Positions 34,146-42,918 of a DNA stretch of 64,000 nucleotides are shown piece by piece. Every line of letters starts with the position of its first letter. The stretch's first letter is position 1. Source of the DNA: Bacillota bacterium. Lineage in GTDB: Bacteria; Bacillota; Clostridia; DSM-8532. Location: assembly GCA_023443745.1 (NCBI GenBank), contig JAEZTB010000002.1, positions 62,001 through 126,000 on the forward strand, read 5' to 3'. The notes beneath the pieces are model-generated. The model searched no databases. It worked only from the letters and a program-made list of their open reading frames with translations, and was not told the origin of the DNA. A program made the position numbers and the translations under genes.

Positions 34146-37100
34146 ATGCAGAAAAAAAAATCCTCAGTTCGAGCGGCTCTTGCTGTTGATCCGAATACCG
34201 GCCATCCTGTGCCGGACTATTTCGGTACGGCAAACTGGGCCTATAGTCCAATTCTGAGAAAATTTGTTGATGCACTGCCGGGGCTGGGATCCAGCAATAA
34301 AAATGCTTTGGGTCAGTACATACCTGTTGCTATAGCTGACAAAACAACCTATCCGGGTTCTGACTATTATGAAATCGCCGTTGTTGAGTTTAAAGAGCAA
34401 ATGCACTCTGATCTTCCAGCCACCAAACTGCGCGGCTATGTACAATTATCAACAGCAGTGGTTCCCGGTGCTCATGTTGCTTTAACCCACAATGGTGTTC
34501 CTATTTTAAAAGGTGATGGTACGCAGGTTTACGGCGTGGACTCTCCCCATTATATGGGACCCGTTATTATCGCCGCCAGCGATGTTCCGGTACGCATTAA
34601 ATTCTACAATTTACTTCCCATCAGGGATGAAGGCGACCTCTTTATCCCGGTGGATAAAACAGTCATGGGTGCCGGTCATGGACCTCTCGGGCATGATGCC
34701 ATGCCTATGCATTATACACAAAACCGCGCCAACATCCATCTCCATGGCAATAATACCATCTGGATCAGCGACGGGACACCCCATCAGTGGATTACCCCGG
34801 CAAAAGAAAACACGCCTTACCCCCAGGGGGTCAGTGTAGTGAATGTTCCCGATATGGAGGATGCAGATGATCCCAGGGATGGCATTCAAACCTTATACTA
34901 TACCAATGCACAAAGCGCAAGATTAATGTTCTATCATGACCACTCCTATGGCATCACCCGCTTAAATGTTTATGCCGGAGAAGCCGCCCCCTATCTTCTG
35001 ACAGACCTGGTTGAACAGGATCTTATTCATGGGACCAATGAAACCGGGGTTAATCCGAGCCGGAATAAGATACTTCCCGGACTGGGCATTCCCCTTGTTA
35101 TTCAAGATAAGACTTTTGTGGATACCAACACCATTTTAAAGACCGACCCTACCTGGGCATGGGGAACAACCCCGGGCACACCACACACCGGTGACCTTTG
35201 GTATCCTCATGTCTACAGCCCCGCCCAAAACCCATGGGCTACCGATGGCGTAAACCCTTATGGGCGCTGGATGTATGGACCGTGGTTCTGGCCGCCAACC
35301 GATATTCAAAACGGCCCCATTCCCAATCCTTACTACGATCCCGTCAATGCACCCAATCAGCCGCCGATGATCCCCGCCATGCCTTTCCCCTCCATGCCGG
35401 GTGAAGCTTTTATGGATACTCCAATTGTCAATGGAACCGCCTATCCCTACCTGGTAGTAGAGCCTAAGGCTTACCGTTTCCGTATCCTGAATGCCGCAGA
35501 TGACCGGTTCTTTAATTTGCAGATGGTTGTGGCCGATCCTGACGGTTATATCTCACCTGATACCGGATATGCTACGGAGGTCAAGATGGTGCCTGCTTGC
35601 GGAACTCCTGGTATTCCGGCGGACTGGCCAAGCGGAGTGCCCGATCCTGCATTAAAAGGACCCGATTGGATTCAAATCGGTACTGAAGGCGGCTTTTTGC
35701 CTGCACCTGCGGTTATACCCAACCAGCCCATTACATGGAATCTGAATGCAACAACCTTCAACGCCGGGAATGTAGATCAGCACTCGCTTCTGTTAGGAAC
35801 AGCAGAACGGGCGGATGTGATTGTGGATTTCTCAAAGTATGCCGGAAAAACCCTTATTCTGTATAATGATGCCCCTGCAGCTTTCCCAGCAGCAGACCCA
35901 CGCTATGACTATTACACAAGTAACCCGGACTTGACTTCCGAAGGCGGTGCACCGTCAACGAAAGCCGGCTTCGGTCCCAATATTCGCACCATCATGCAGA
36001 TAAGAGTGGCTGCGTCTGCTCCCGCTCCCGTATATGATATTCCTCTGCTGAAATCAGTTTTTGCTAAAACAGATACAAAAAGAGGCGTTTTTGAAGCGAC
36101 CCATGAACCGATTATTATACCCCAAGCCGCCTACAACTCTGCCTATAATGTGACTCATTTACCGACCGATGCCGCAAGTGCCTATGTTCAGCTTCAAGAG
36201 TTTTCAAAGACTTTTCGGCCCATAGATACCAATGGTGCTCTGCAGGCTCCTGTTACCCTCAATATCGAACCAAAAGCGTTACAGGATGAAATGGGTGAGG
36301 TCTACGACACCGAGTACGGAAGGATGAGCGGTATGCTTGGACTTGAATTCCCTGTTACCAGCTCAAACTTCAACCAGTTTGTAGTTTATGGCTATGCAAG
36401 TCCACCCGTTGAAATTGTAAAAGGGACAGAGAATTTAAATATGACTACCATTGGCTCCCTTGATGACGGGACCCAGATCTGGAAGATTACTCACAATGGG
36501 GTCGATACGCACACCATTCATACCCACCTGTTTTCGGTGCAGCTTATCAACCGGGTAGCCTGGGACGGAGCCATGATACCGCCTGATCCCAATGAATTGG
36601 GCTGGAAGGAAACCTTCCGGGTAAACCCGCTCGAACATACGATCATCGCATTGAGGCCAAATATCCCTAAGCCTGAACAGGTGCCCTTTGAAGTGCCAAA
36701 CAGTGTTCGTCTGATTGACCCGACGATGCCCGTGGGTACTGCTCTGTCCGCACCGCCACCCGCAGGATGGTTCGACCCGTTGGGAAATCCCATAGACCAG
36801 ATTACCAATCATTATGTGAACTATGGATGGGAATATGTGTATCACTGCCATATTCTGGCCCATGAAGAAATGGATATGATGCATGCCCTGGCATTTGCCG
36901 TTCCCCCGAAAGCACCATCCGGCCTGGTTGTCAGACGTACTGGAATCATCTTTAAACGTAATATATTAACCTGGAAGAACGAATCCAATAATGAGACCGG
37001 CTTAACCATACATAGAGCGGTCAGCGCAGCAGGTCCGTGGACTATAGCTGCAAAGCTGCCCGCAGGCTCAATATCGTACACCGATTACATAGGGATAACG

Positions 37101-37514
37101 AATAATGCCTATTACTACCGGGTGGTTGCTTCAAACACTGTGGGTGACACCTCCACTCCGGGCTTTCCTACTATGACAGTAGACTCTGATTTTTCCAATA
37201 TTGTAAAGGTAGGTCAAAATCAAGTTCTGCCTCCAACAGCTCCAACCAACCTGGTTGCGAGCCAGCAAATCGGACTTAAGGTTCGTGTAACCTGGCGGGA
37301 TAATGCCACAAACGAGACCGGCTTTGTCATCGAACGCTCTGACAATGGCGGTTCCTTCTTCACCCTAGCTACGGTCGGACCTAGATTTTCCAGGGGCAGT
37401 GTCATTTATACTGATAGTACTGTCACCACGGGCAACCACTATACTTACCGGGTTATGGCCGCAAATGAGGCTGGATCGTCAGCTTACTCCAATATAGCAA
37501 ATGTCAGAATATAG
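34146..37514 (+). CDS. large multicopper oxidase with two C-terminal fibronectin III domains
   Basis: A 1,122-residue protein. The four copper-binding motifs of the multicopper oxidase family are intact: HLHG (about 198-201), HDH (264-266), HTIHTH (about 788-793) and HCHILAHEEMDMM (about 900-912), the last with the type 1 Cys, His and an axial Met. The spread of the motifs implies large insertions relative to CotA-type laccases. Residues about 919-1020 and 1025-1122 are fibronectin III domains (APSGLVVRR, LTWKNESNNETGL; APTNLVASQ, VTWRDNATNETGF). No signal peptide is visible, as in the spore-coat laccase CotA. A strong AAGGAGGG precedes the ATG. Candidate substrates are Mn(II) or phenolics; spore association is inference. 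Confidence 0.92.
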   Translation: MQKKKSSVRAALAVDPNTGHPVPDYFGTANWAYSPILRKFVDALPGLGSSNKNALGQYIPVAIADKTTYPGSDYYEIAVVEFKEQMHSDLPATKLRGYVQLSTAVVPGAHVALTHNGVPILKGDGTQVYGVDSPHYMGPVIIAASDVPVRIKFYNLLPIRDEGDLFIPVDKTVMGAGHGPLGHDAMPMHYTQNRANIHLHGNNTIWISDGTPHQWITPAKENTPYPQGVSVVNVPDMEDADDPRDGIQTLYYTNAQSARLMFYHDHSYGITRLNVYAGEAAPYLLTDLVEQDLIHGTNETGVNPSRNKILPGLGIPLVIQDKTFVDTNTILKTDPTWAWGTTPGTPHTGDLWYPHVYSPAQNPWATDGVNPYGRWMYGPWFWPPTDIQNGPIPNPYYDPVNAPNQPPMIPAMPFPSMPGEAFMDTPIVNGTAYPYLVVEPKAYRFRILNAADDRFFNLQMVVADPDGYISPDTGYATEVKMVPACGTPGIPADWPSGVPDPALKGPDWIQIGTEGGFLPAPAVIPNQPITWNLNATTFNAGNVDQHSLLLGTAERADVIVDFSKYAGKTLILYNDAPAAFPAADPRYDYYTSNPDLTSEGGAPSTKAGFGPNIRTIMQIRVAASAPAPVYDIPLLKSVFAKTDTKRGVFEATHEPIIIPQAAYNSAYNVTHLPTDAASAYVQLQEFSKTFRPIDTNGALQAPVTLNIEPKALQDEMGEVYDTEYGRMSGMLGLEFPVTSSNFNQFVVYGYASPPVEIVKGTENLNMTTIGSLDDGTQIWKITHNGVDTHTIHTHLFSVQLINRVAWDGAMIPPDPNELGWKETFRVNPLEHTIIALRPNIPKPEQVPFEVPNSVRLIDPTMPVGTALSAPPPAGWFDPLGNPIDQITNHYVNYGWEYVYHCHILAHEEMDMMHALAFAVPPKAPSGLVVRRTGIIFKRNILTWKNESNNETGLTIHRAVSAAGPWTIAAKLPAGSISYTDYIGITNNAYYYRVVASNTVGDTSTPGFPTMTVDSDFSNIVKVGQNQVLPPTAPTNLVASQQIGLKVRVTWRDNATNETGFVIERSDNGGSFFTLATVGPRFSRGSVIYTDSTVTTGNHYTYRVMAANEAGSSAYSNIANVRI

Positions 37515-37551
37515 CCGACGGAGATCTATTGAATACTGAGTCACCAAAAGA

Positions 37552-37585
37552 CTTGAGGTGCGTACGTGTGAGTACGCACCTTAAG
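37552..37585. terminator. 14-bp hairpin between convergent genes
   Basis: CTTGAGGTGCGTAC and GTACGCACCTTAAG pair over 14 positions (one G-T) around a 6-base loop. It lies 37 bases after the oxidase stop and 12 bases before the end of the convergent aldehyde dehydrogenase gene. There is no T-tract on either side, so it may act as a roadblock or RNA-stability hairpin rather than as a classical terminator. Confidence 0.5.
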
Positions 37586-37597
37586 ACATTGGGCATG

Positions 37598-38962
37598 TCA
37601 CTTTAGAAAAAAGCGAACCAGCTTAAAGTTCTTTTTAGTATAGGGATGATAGCGCATGGGTAAATCAATCCAGGTATATTTTTTTACAATGCCCTTATAG
37701 TGAGAAAAGGTATCAAAGCTATATTTGCCATGGTATTTTCCCATACCGCTGTTTCCCACACCGCCAAAGCCCATGTGGGATGTTGCCACATGTATGATGG
37801 TATCGTTGATGCAGCCTCCGCCAAAGGATATACTCTTCAACACTCGGTTTTCTATTGCTTTGTCTCCTGTAAACAGATACAGCGCAAGAGGCCTTGGCCC
37901 TGTGTTGATGCTTGAAATAACCTGATCGATACGATCAAAGGTCATAACAGGAAGTATGGGGCCAAAAATCTCCTCCTGCATGACAGGGGAATCAAAGGTA
38001 ATGTCATCCAATAAAGTGGGCTCAATAAACCTACGCCTAGGGTCGCTGCCACCACCCAGAAGAATTTTTTCGCCTCTAATCAAACCCAATAGACGGTTAA
38101 AATGCTTATCATTGATGATTACAGGCATGTCAGCATAGCCGCCATTGGGGAAAAACTCCATGACCGCAGCCTTTACAAGGTCTATGAATTTATCCTTTAC
38201 GCTCCTGTGTACCATAAGATAATCCGGTGCAACACAGGTCTGACCGGCATTAAGAAATTTACCAAAAGCCACACGTTTTGCAGCGCATTTTAAATCTGCC
38301 GTTTGGTCCACAATGCAGGGGCTTTTGCCGCCCAACTCAAGGCTTACAGGCGTAAGGTTCTTGGAAGCGGCCTCCATGACCAGCTTACCCACCTCAGGAC
38401 TGCCGGTAAAGAAAATATAATCAAATTTCTCTTTTAAGAGCTCTGTATTTTGCTCTCTTCCCCCTTCTACCACGGCTATATATTCAGAACCGAAGCAGGA
38501 GGCAATAAGCTCAGCTATAACATGACTGACATTAGGTGCATAGTTGGAAGGCTTGACAACGGCGCAGTTCCCTGCGGCTATGGCTCCCACAAGCGGTTCA
38601 ATGCAAAGCTGGAAGGGGTAATTCCAGGGAGAAAGAATCAAAGCTACGCCATAAGGCTCGGGTACTATAAAGCTTTTTGCGTGGAATTGCGAAAGAGGAG
38701 TCGGAACATGCTTATTTCTAGACCATTTTTTTATATGCCTGATTGCATAGCGCAGTTCGTCAAGCACCATGCCCACTTCAGTCATATATCCTTCGAAATC
38801 CGTCTTGTTTAAATCTTTTTTCAGGGCTTCCAGGATTTTATTCTCATCTCTCATGATGGCTGCCTGAAGCTTTTTCAGCGCTGTCCGGCGATAGGCGACG
38901 GATCTCGTTTCTTCTGTATAAAAGTATTTCCGTTGACGGGAGACGATTTCTTTTATAGTCAT
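37598..38962 (-). CDS. aldehyde dehydrogenase (class 3 / YwdH-like)
   Basis: A 454-residue NAD(P)-dependent aldehyde dehydrogenase of the short class 3 type that oxidises medium or long-chain and aromatic aldehydes. Seen: ILSPWNYPFQL, the nucleotide loop FFTGSPEVGKLVM, the general base in LELGGKSPCIVD, the catalytic Cys in FLNAGQTCVAPDY, and EEIFGPILPV. The hydrophobic C-terminal segment is typical of YwdH-like proteins. Strong AAGGAGG site. It stands alone, between the convergent oxidase and a terminator upstream. No regulator is adjacent. Confidence 0.94.
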   Translation of the reverse strand: MTIKEIVSRQRKYFYTEETRSVAYRRTALKKLQAAIMRDENKILEALKKDLNKTDFEGYMTEVGMVLDELRYAIRHIKKWSRNKHVPTPLSQFHAKSFIVPEPYGVALILSPWNYPFQLCIEPLVGAIAAGNCAVVKPSNYAPNVSHVIAELIASCFGSEYIAVVEGGREQNTELLKEKFDYIFFTGSPEVGKLVMEAASKNLTPVSLELGGKSPCIVDQTADLKCAAKRVAFGKFLNAGQTCVAPDYLMVHRSVKDKFIDLVKAAVMEFFPNGGYADMPVIINDKHFNRLLGLIRGEKILLGGGSDPRRRFIEPTLLDDITFDSPVMQEEIFGPILPVMTFDRIDQVISSINTGPRPLALYLFTGDKAIENRVLKSISFGGGCINDTIIHVATSHMGFGGVGNSGMGKYHGKYSFDTFSHYKGIVKKYTWIDLPMRYHPYTKKNFKLVRFFLK

Positions 38963-38984
38963 AGCCGGCCTCCTTGCTCGATAT

Positions 38985-39034
38985 AGAAAAGCAAAATCCC
39001 CTCTTGTTATAGCTTAACATAACCAGAGGGGATT
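38985..39034 (-). terminator. terminator of the 52-residue peptide gene
   Basis: AATCCCCTCT and AGAGGGGATT (with a further GTTAT/ATAAC extension) form a long stem; on the minus strand it is followed by TTTTGCTTTT. It lies 31 bases after the peptide stop codon and before the aldehyde dehydrogenase gene, isolating the peptide as a single-gene transcript. Confidence 0.8.
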
Positions 39035-39065
39035 ATTAATGCTCGTAGTTGAAAATTTTATTAGA

Positions 39066-39224
39066 CTAAGGCTCAACAAAAATGCAGCCTTGGGAAAACT
39101 CGGGGGAACAGCTTGACTCATCAGGGATGGTGAATACTTCTTCATTATTTTCCACCAAGTCATTTTCATTCTGCTTTGACGCCGACTCTGCCAAGTTATA
39201 TCTATTTAATTCCTTCATGTTCAT
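39066..39224 (-). CDS. 52-residue Cys-containing peptide, possible secreted or modified-peptide precursor
   Basis: A small gene with all signals of expression. An ATG at 39224 is preceded by GGAGGTG (spacing 7 from GGAGG), a promoter lies 36 bases upstream and a terminator follows. The product begins MNMKELNRYNLAES, has a polar Asn/Glu-rich middle (QNENDLVENNEEV) and ends in a Ser/Cys-rich part (PDESSCSPEFSQGCIFVEP) with two Cys eight residues apart. There is no signal peptide. The leader-then-Cys layout is like that of ribosomally made peptide precursors, but no modifying enzyme or transporter gene is nearby. I do not recognise the family. Confidence 0.7.
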   Translation of the reverse strand: MNMKELNRYNLAESASKQNENDLVENNEEVFTIPDESSCSPEFSQGCIFVEP

Positions 39225-39259
39225 AATGACACCTCCAATTTGTAAGGACTCATTTGAAT

Positions 39260-39287
39260 GTTATACTATATGTATACCCGCCGACAA
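39260..39287 (-). promoter_or_regulatory. promoter of the 52-residue peptide gene
   Basis: On the minus strand TTGTCG (39287-39282), 16-base spacer, TATAAC (39265-39260). The predicted start gives a leader of about 30 bases that contains the GGAGGTG site. Confidence 0.6.
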
Positions 39288-39340
39288 AGCCGTTATAACA
39301 TTATATTTGCATAGATAAAACTGAACTTTATGCTTACGTC

Positions 39341-39369
39341 TTGCCTATTATCAAGAAATATGCTATAAA
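39341..39369 (+). promoter_or_regulatory. promoter of the oxaloacetate decarboxylase operon
   Basis: TTGCCT (39341-39346), 17-base spacer, TATAAA (39364-39369) with a TG one base before it (extended -10). Transcription would start near 39376, about 16 bases before the first stem of the leader RNA. Confidence 0.65.
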
Positions 39370-39375
39370 TAGACT

Positions 39376-39489
39376 GTGTTTAAAACTAAATAAGTTTCGA
39401 GATACGGTTGGGTGGATTAACATCCGCTTTCAAGATGATAAAACTTCCGGGGTGGGAAGCTCTTTTGTTGAGCTTCCCACCTTTTTTTT
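39376..39489 (+). ncRNA. leader RNA with terminator upstream of oadA; candidate riboswitch or attenuator
   Basis: After the predicted start come a closing stem AAGTTT (39392-39397) / AAACTT (39441-39446), an enclosed hairpin GTGGAT-TAAC-ATCCGC (39412-39427, extendable by G-T pairs), and an intrinsic terminator: GGTGGGAAGCTC (39451-39462) / GAGCTTCCCACC (39470-39481) followed by eight T (39482-39489). CTTCC (39444-39448) can pair with GGAAG (39455-39459) instead, which would open both the closing stem and the terminator. This is the logic of a transcriptional switch. I cannot match the aptamer to a known class. Confidence 0.6.
39451..39489 (+). terminator. intrinsic terminator in the oad leader
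   Basis: Perfect 12-bp stem with a 7-base loop and an eight-T tract, 114 bases upstream of the oadA start codon and in the same direction. As no complete gene lies between the promoter and this terminator, it must act as an attenuator. Confidence 0.88.
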
Positions 39490-39602
39490 GCAGGTCGAGG
39501 CTTTGTTGTGCAATCTAAAATATCGCACTCAATTGTTTAAAGGGCCGGATGATTAAAGATAATAATAGACAAATTATAAATGATTCATAAGGAGATGAGC
39601 TG

Positions 39603-40979
39603 ATGAAAATCAATATTACAGAAACGGTTTTGAGAGATGCTAATCAGTCACTTGTCGCTACCAGGATGCCTTTCTCGGATTTTGAGGGTATTTTGGAAAC
39701 GCTGGACAAAGCGGGTTACTATTCCCTTGAGTGTTGGGGCGGGGCCACTTTTGATTCATGTCTCAGGTATCTCAATGAAGATCCTTGGGAAAGGCTTAAG
39801 AAAATCAAGAACAGGGTGAAGAACACACCTCTGCAAATGTTGCTGAGAGGCCAAAATATTCTAGGCTATAAGCATTACCCTGATGATGTGGTAAGAAAAT
39901 TTGTGGCACACTCCGTGGACAACGGCATGGACATTTTCAGAATTTTCGATGCTTTGAATGACTTTAGAAATATCCAGGTTGCCGTAGATGAAGTCTTAAA
40001 GCAAAAAGCACATGCACAGGGATGTATCTGCTATACAACCAGCCCCATTCATAACCTTGAGAAATATGCAAAAATGGGTAAGCAGTTGGAAGAGATGGGT
40101 GTCCATTCCCTTTGCATAAAGGATATGGCCGGGATTATGGGGCCCCAGGAAGCTTACGATCTTGTCAAGACCTTGAAGGAATCAATCAGGGTACCGGTAT
40201 TCCTGCATACCCATTCTACAACCGGCCTGGGGCCCATCACTTATTTCAAGGCCATCGAGGCAGGCTGTGACGGCATAGATTGTGCCATATCATCCTTCTC
40301 AGGGGGAACCTCGCAGCCTGCAACAGAAACATTGAATTACGCATTAAAACAAACCGGTTATGAAACTGGATTAAGTGAGAAAGTTTTGAAGGATATTAAC
40401 GATTTCTTCAAGCCTTTAAAGGCAAACTATATTTCTTCAGGGCTTATGGATCCTTTTGTCATGGGAACAGAAACAGATGCTCTGGTTTATCAGGTGCCGG
40501 GAGGAATGCTTTCCAATCTCATTGCCCAGCTAAAATCACAAAATGCCATAGATAGGCTGGATGAGGTGTTGGCCGAGACGCCAAGAGTCAGAAAGGATCT
40601 GGGATATCCCCCGCTGGTTACACCTATGAGCCAGATGGTAGGTGTTCAGGCCGCTACTAATGTACTTATGGGCGAGAGATACAAGAGCGTGTCCAAGGAA
40701 GTTAAATCCTACCTCAAAGGAGAATATGGCCAGGCCCCCGGTGAAATTGACTCGGAATTGATCAAAAAAGTATTGGGTGATGAAAAACCCATTACCACAC
40801 GTTTTGCAGATACGCTGGAACCGGAATTTGACAAAGTAAAAGAACAGCTTAAAAACATCGCAGCCAACGATAAGGATGTTCTTTCTTACATTGCATTTCC
40901 ACAAATCGCTGAAAAGTTCTTTAAAGAGAGAGAAGAAAGTAAGGCAACAAAAGTTACTTATTCTATCATTCAGAAGTAA
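39603..40979 (+). CDS. oadA: oxaloacetate decarboxylase alpha subunit / carboxyltransferase (OadA-type, without biotin domain)
   Basis: A 458-residue carboxyltransferase that moves CO2 from oxaloacetate (or a related substrate) to biotin. Signature segments: ITETVLRDANQSLVATRM with the catalytic Asp of the TIM barrel, ECWGGATFDSCLRYLNEDPWERL, LHTHSTTGLG (metal His pair) and DCAISSFSGGTSQPATE; residues about 310-450 are the conserved PYC_OADA domain (RVRKDLGYPPLVTPMSQMVG). The C-terminal biotinyl domain of OadA is absent and is supplied by the separate gene at 41354. AAGGAG precedes the ATG. First gene of the Na+-pump operon. Confidence 0.94.
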   Translation: MKINITETVLRDANQSLVATRMPFSDFEGILETLDKAGYYSLECWGGATFDSCLRYLNEDPWERLKKIKNRVKNTPLQMLLRGQNILGYKHYPDDVVRKFVAHSVDNGMDIFRIFDALNDFRNIQVAVDEVLKQKAHAQGCICYTTSPIHNLEKYAKMGKQLEEMGVHSLCIKDMAGIMGPQEAYDLVKTLKESIRVPVFLHTHSTTGLGPITYFKAIEAGCDGIDCAISSFSGGTSQPATETLNYALKQTGYETGLSEKVLKDINDFFKPLKANYISSGLMDPFVMGTETDALVYQVPGGMLSNLIAQLKSQNAIDRLDEVLAETPRVRKDLGYPPLVTPMSQMVGVQAATNVLMGERYKSVSKEVKSYLKGEYGQAPGEIDSELIKKVLGDEKPITTRFADTLEPEFDKVKEQLKNIAANDKDVLSYIAFPQIAEKFFKEREESKATKVTYSIIQK

Positions 40980-40991
40980 AGGGGGATGTGT

Positions 40992-41321
40992 ATGTCTATT
41001 TTAGATAGTTTTGGTGTAGCTTTGTTCTGCATGATTTTAGTATTCTTTGTCCTCGCTATTCTGTTTGCCTTGGTTGTACTGTTATCCAAGGGCCTGAATA
41101 AGCTCAATGTCAAGCGTTCAAAAACACCCGCTGCAAGTGCTGATGTCTCTGCTCTTGCCGCTGTTCCGGAGGAAAATGATGAAACTGCTTTTTCGACAGG
41201 AGAACTGAAGCTGCTCAATGTGGATGAAAAAACTGCGGCTATGATTATGGCCATTGTGAGTCATGAATCCCAGATACCCTTATCAGAGCTGATTTTCAAA
41301 TCAATAAAGGCCGTTGAATAA
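40992..41321 (+). CDS. OadG-like small membrane subunit of the sodium-pumping decarboxylase
   Basis: A 109-residue protein with one N-terminal membrane helix (VALFCMILVFFVLAILFALVVLL), a basic stop (KGLNKLNVKRSKT), an Ala-rich linker and a short C-terminal domain (KTAAMIMAIVSHESQIPLSEL). This is the layout of OadG/MmdD subunits that hold the soluble and membrane parts together. An ATG at 40986 abuts the ribosome binding site; the ATG at 40992 (AAAGGGGG, 6-base spacing) is preferred. It lies 12 bases after oadA. Confidence 0.85.
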   Translation: MSILDSFGVALFCMILVFFVLAILFALVVLLSKGLNKLNVKRSKTPAASADVSALAAVPEENDETAFSTGELKLLNVDEKTAAMIMAIVSHESQIPLSELIFKSIKAVE

Positions 41322-41353
41322 GCTTGAATCGAATTTTACAGGGAGGTTTTACA

Positions 41354-41746
41354 GTGAGATATATTGTAACAATCAATAATAAAAATTATGAGGTCGAGGT
41401 AGAAAAAGGACAAGCGAATATTGTGAAAACAACGAAATCCGCTGTCCGGAATATTCCTGCGGTATCTGTTGCGGCAGCCCCAATAGCAGCGGCTCCTGCC
41501 GTACCGGCAGCTCCTTCTGCAAGCACCGTAAACGGCGAGCCCGTAAAGGCTCCAATGCCCGGAACAGTGCTCGGGTTCAAGGTGAACAGTGGCGACAGGG
41601 TTAAAAAGGGCGATGTCATTGCGATACTGGAAGCCATGAAAATGGAAAACGAAATTACAGCACCTGTCGATGGTGTGGTTGTACAAATAATTGCCGCCAA
41701 GGGTTCTTCTGTAGCTACAGGTGATGTCCTTGCCGTCATACAATAG
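41354..41746 (+). CDS. biotin carboxyl carrier subunit of the decarboxylase
   Basis: A 130-residue biotin carrier. The N-terminus (RYIVTINNKNYEVEVEKG) is followed by an Ala/Pro-rich flexible linker (residues about 35-58) and the biotinyl domain with the biotin lysine in ILEAMKMENEI. The linker lets the biotin swing between OadA and the membrane subunit OadB. I chose the GTG at 41354, preceded by GGGAGG, over an earlier in-frame start at 41324 that lacks a site. Confidence 0.93.
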   Translation: MRYIVTINNKNYEVEVEKGQANIVKTTKSAVRNIPAVSVAAAPIAAAPAVPAAPSASTVNGEPVKAPMPGTVLGFKVNSGDRVKKGDVIAILEAMKMENEITAPVDGVVVQIIAAKGSSVATGDVLAVIQ

Positions 41747-41761
41747 TGGGGTGAACTCATC

Positions 41762-42901
41762 ATGTTTATAGACGCTATAAAAACCATATGGGAAGGTTCA
41801 GGCTTTGCAGGCATTACCTGGCAGCAGTGTCTGATGATTGGATTAGCCTGCCTTCTCATTTATCTTGCTATTGTCAAAAAGTTTGAACCGCTGCTGCTTT
41901 TGCCCATTGCCTTCGGGATGCTGCTTGTCAATTTGCCCTTTACGGGGCTCATGACCGGACCTGAGGCAGGCTCAACAGAACCGGGAGGTCTGCTGTATTA
42001 CCTTTACATGGGTGTTAAGCTGGGTATATATCCCTCTTTGATTTTCCTGGGTATCGGTGCAATGACAGATTTTGGTCCGCTGATTGCAAGACCTTCGGGT
42101 CTCTTTCTCGGGGCTGCTGCTCAGCTTGGCATAAGTATTGCTTTCATTGTTGCGATTGCTCTTGGATTTACGCCTCAGGAAGCTGCTTCAATAGGTATTA
42201 TAGGTGGCGCCGACGGGCCAACCGCCATTTATCTGACAACAAGGCTGGCTCCGGAGCTGCTGCCGGCCATAGCTATCGCTGCCTATTCCTATATGGCGTT
42301 AATACCTATGATACAGCCGCCTCTTATGAGACTCCTTACAACAAAGAAGGAACGAGAAGTCAAAATGGAGCAATTGAGAGAAGTATCCAAGCTCGAAAAA
42401 ATATGTTTCCCTATTGCCGTCTCAATTTTCTGCATCCTTCTTTTGCCTTCTGTTGCGCCGTTGATCGGTATGCTGATGCTGGGCAATTTGTTTAGGGAAT
42501 CCGGTGTGGTGGAAAGACTTTCCAGCACAGTGCAAAATGCCCTCATTAATATTGTTACCATCTTCCTGGGTGTCACTGTGGGTGCTACAGCTGTTGCGGA
42601 TAGGTTCTTAAGACCGGAAACTCTTAAGATTATTGGCCTTGGCCTGGCGGCTTTTATGTTCAGTACCATTGGTGGACTGCTTTTTGGAAAGCTGATGTGC
42701 TGGCTGTCTGGGGGAAAAATCAACCCTCTCATCGGATCCGCAGGAGTATCCGCTGTGCCGATGGCGGCAAGAGTATCTCAGATTGAGGGACAAAAAGCCA
42801 ATCCATCCAATTATCTTCTGATGCATGCCATGGGCCCCAATGTAGCAGGTGTAATAGGTTCTGCTGTAGCAGCAGGCATATTGCTGGCATTGTTTGGCTA
42901 A
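41762..42901 (+). CDS. oadB: sodium-translocating decarboxylase beta subunit
   Basis: A 379-residue integral membrane subunit that decarboxylates carboxybiotin and exports Na+. It has about ten helices and the two conserved ion-path regions: GAMTDFGPLIARP and GIIGGADGPTAIYLTTRLAPELL (with the essential Asp), and later GSAGVSAVPMAARVSQ plus HAMGPNVAGVIGSAVAAG. The GGGG site precedes the ATG. It is the last gene of the operon, 15 bases after the biotin carrier. The complex converts the free energy of decarboxylation into a Na+ gradient, as in anaerobes. Confidence 0.96.
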   Translation: MFIDAIKTIWEGSGFAGITWQQCLMIGLACLLIYLAIVKKFEPLLLLPIAFGMLLVNLPFTGLMTGPEAGSTEPGGLLYYLYMGVKLGIYPSLIFLGIGAMTDFGPLIARPSGLFLGAAAQLGISIAFIVAIALGFTPQEAASIGIIGGADGPTAIYLTTRLAPELLPAIAIAAYSYMALIPMIQPPLMRLLTTKKEREVKMEQLREVSKLEKICFPIAVSIFCILLLPSVAPLIGMLMLGNLFRESGVVERLSSTVQNALINIVTIFLGVTVGATAVADRFLRPETLKIIGLGLAAFMFSTIGGLLFGKLMCWLSGGKINPLIGSAGVSAVPMAARVSQIEGQKANPSNYLLMHAMGPNVAGVIGSAVAAGILLALFG

Positions 42902-42918
42902 TGACAATGAGACTGAAC

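Noticed and set aside
39082..39318. Plus-strand frame of 78 codons
   Set aside because: It is antisense to the 52-residue peptide gene and its promoter, which have clear expression signals on the minus strand.
39341..39556. Plus-strand frame of 71 codons upstream of oadA
   Set aside because: It runs through the promoter, leader stems and terminator, so it is not a gene.
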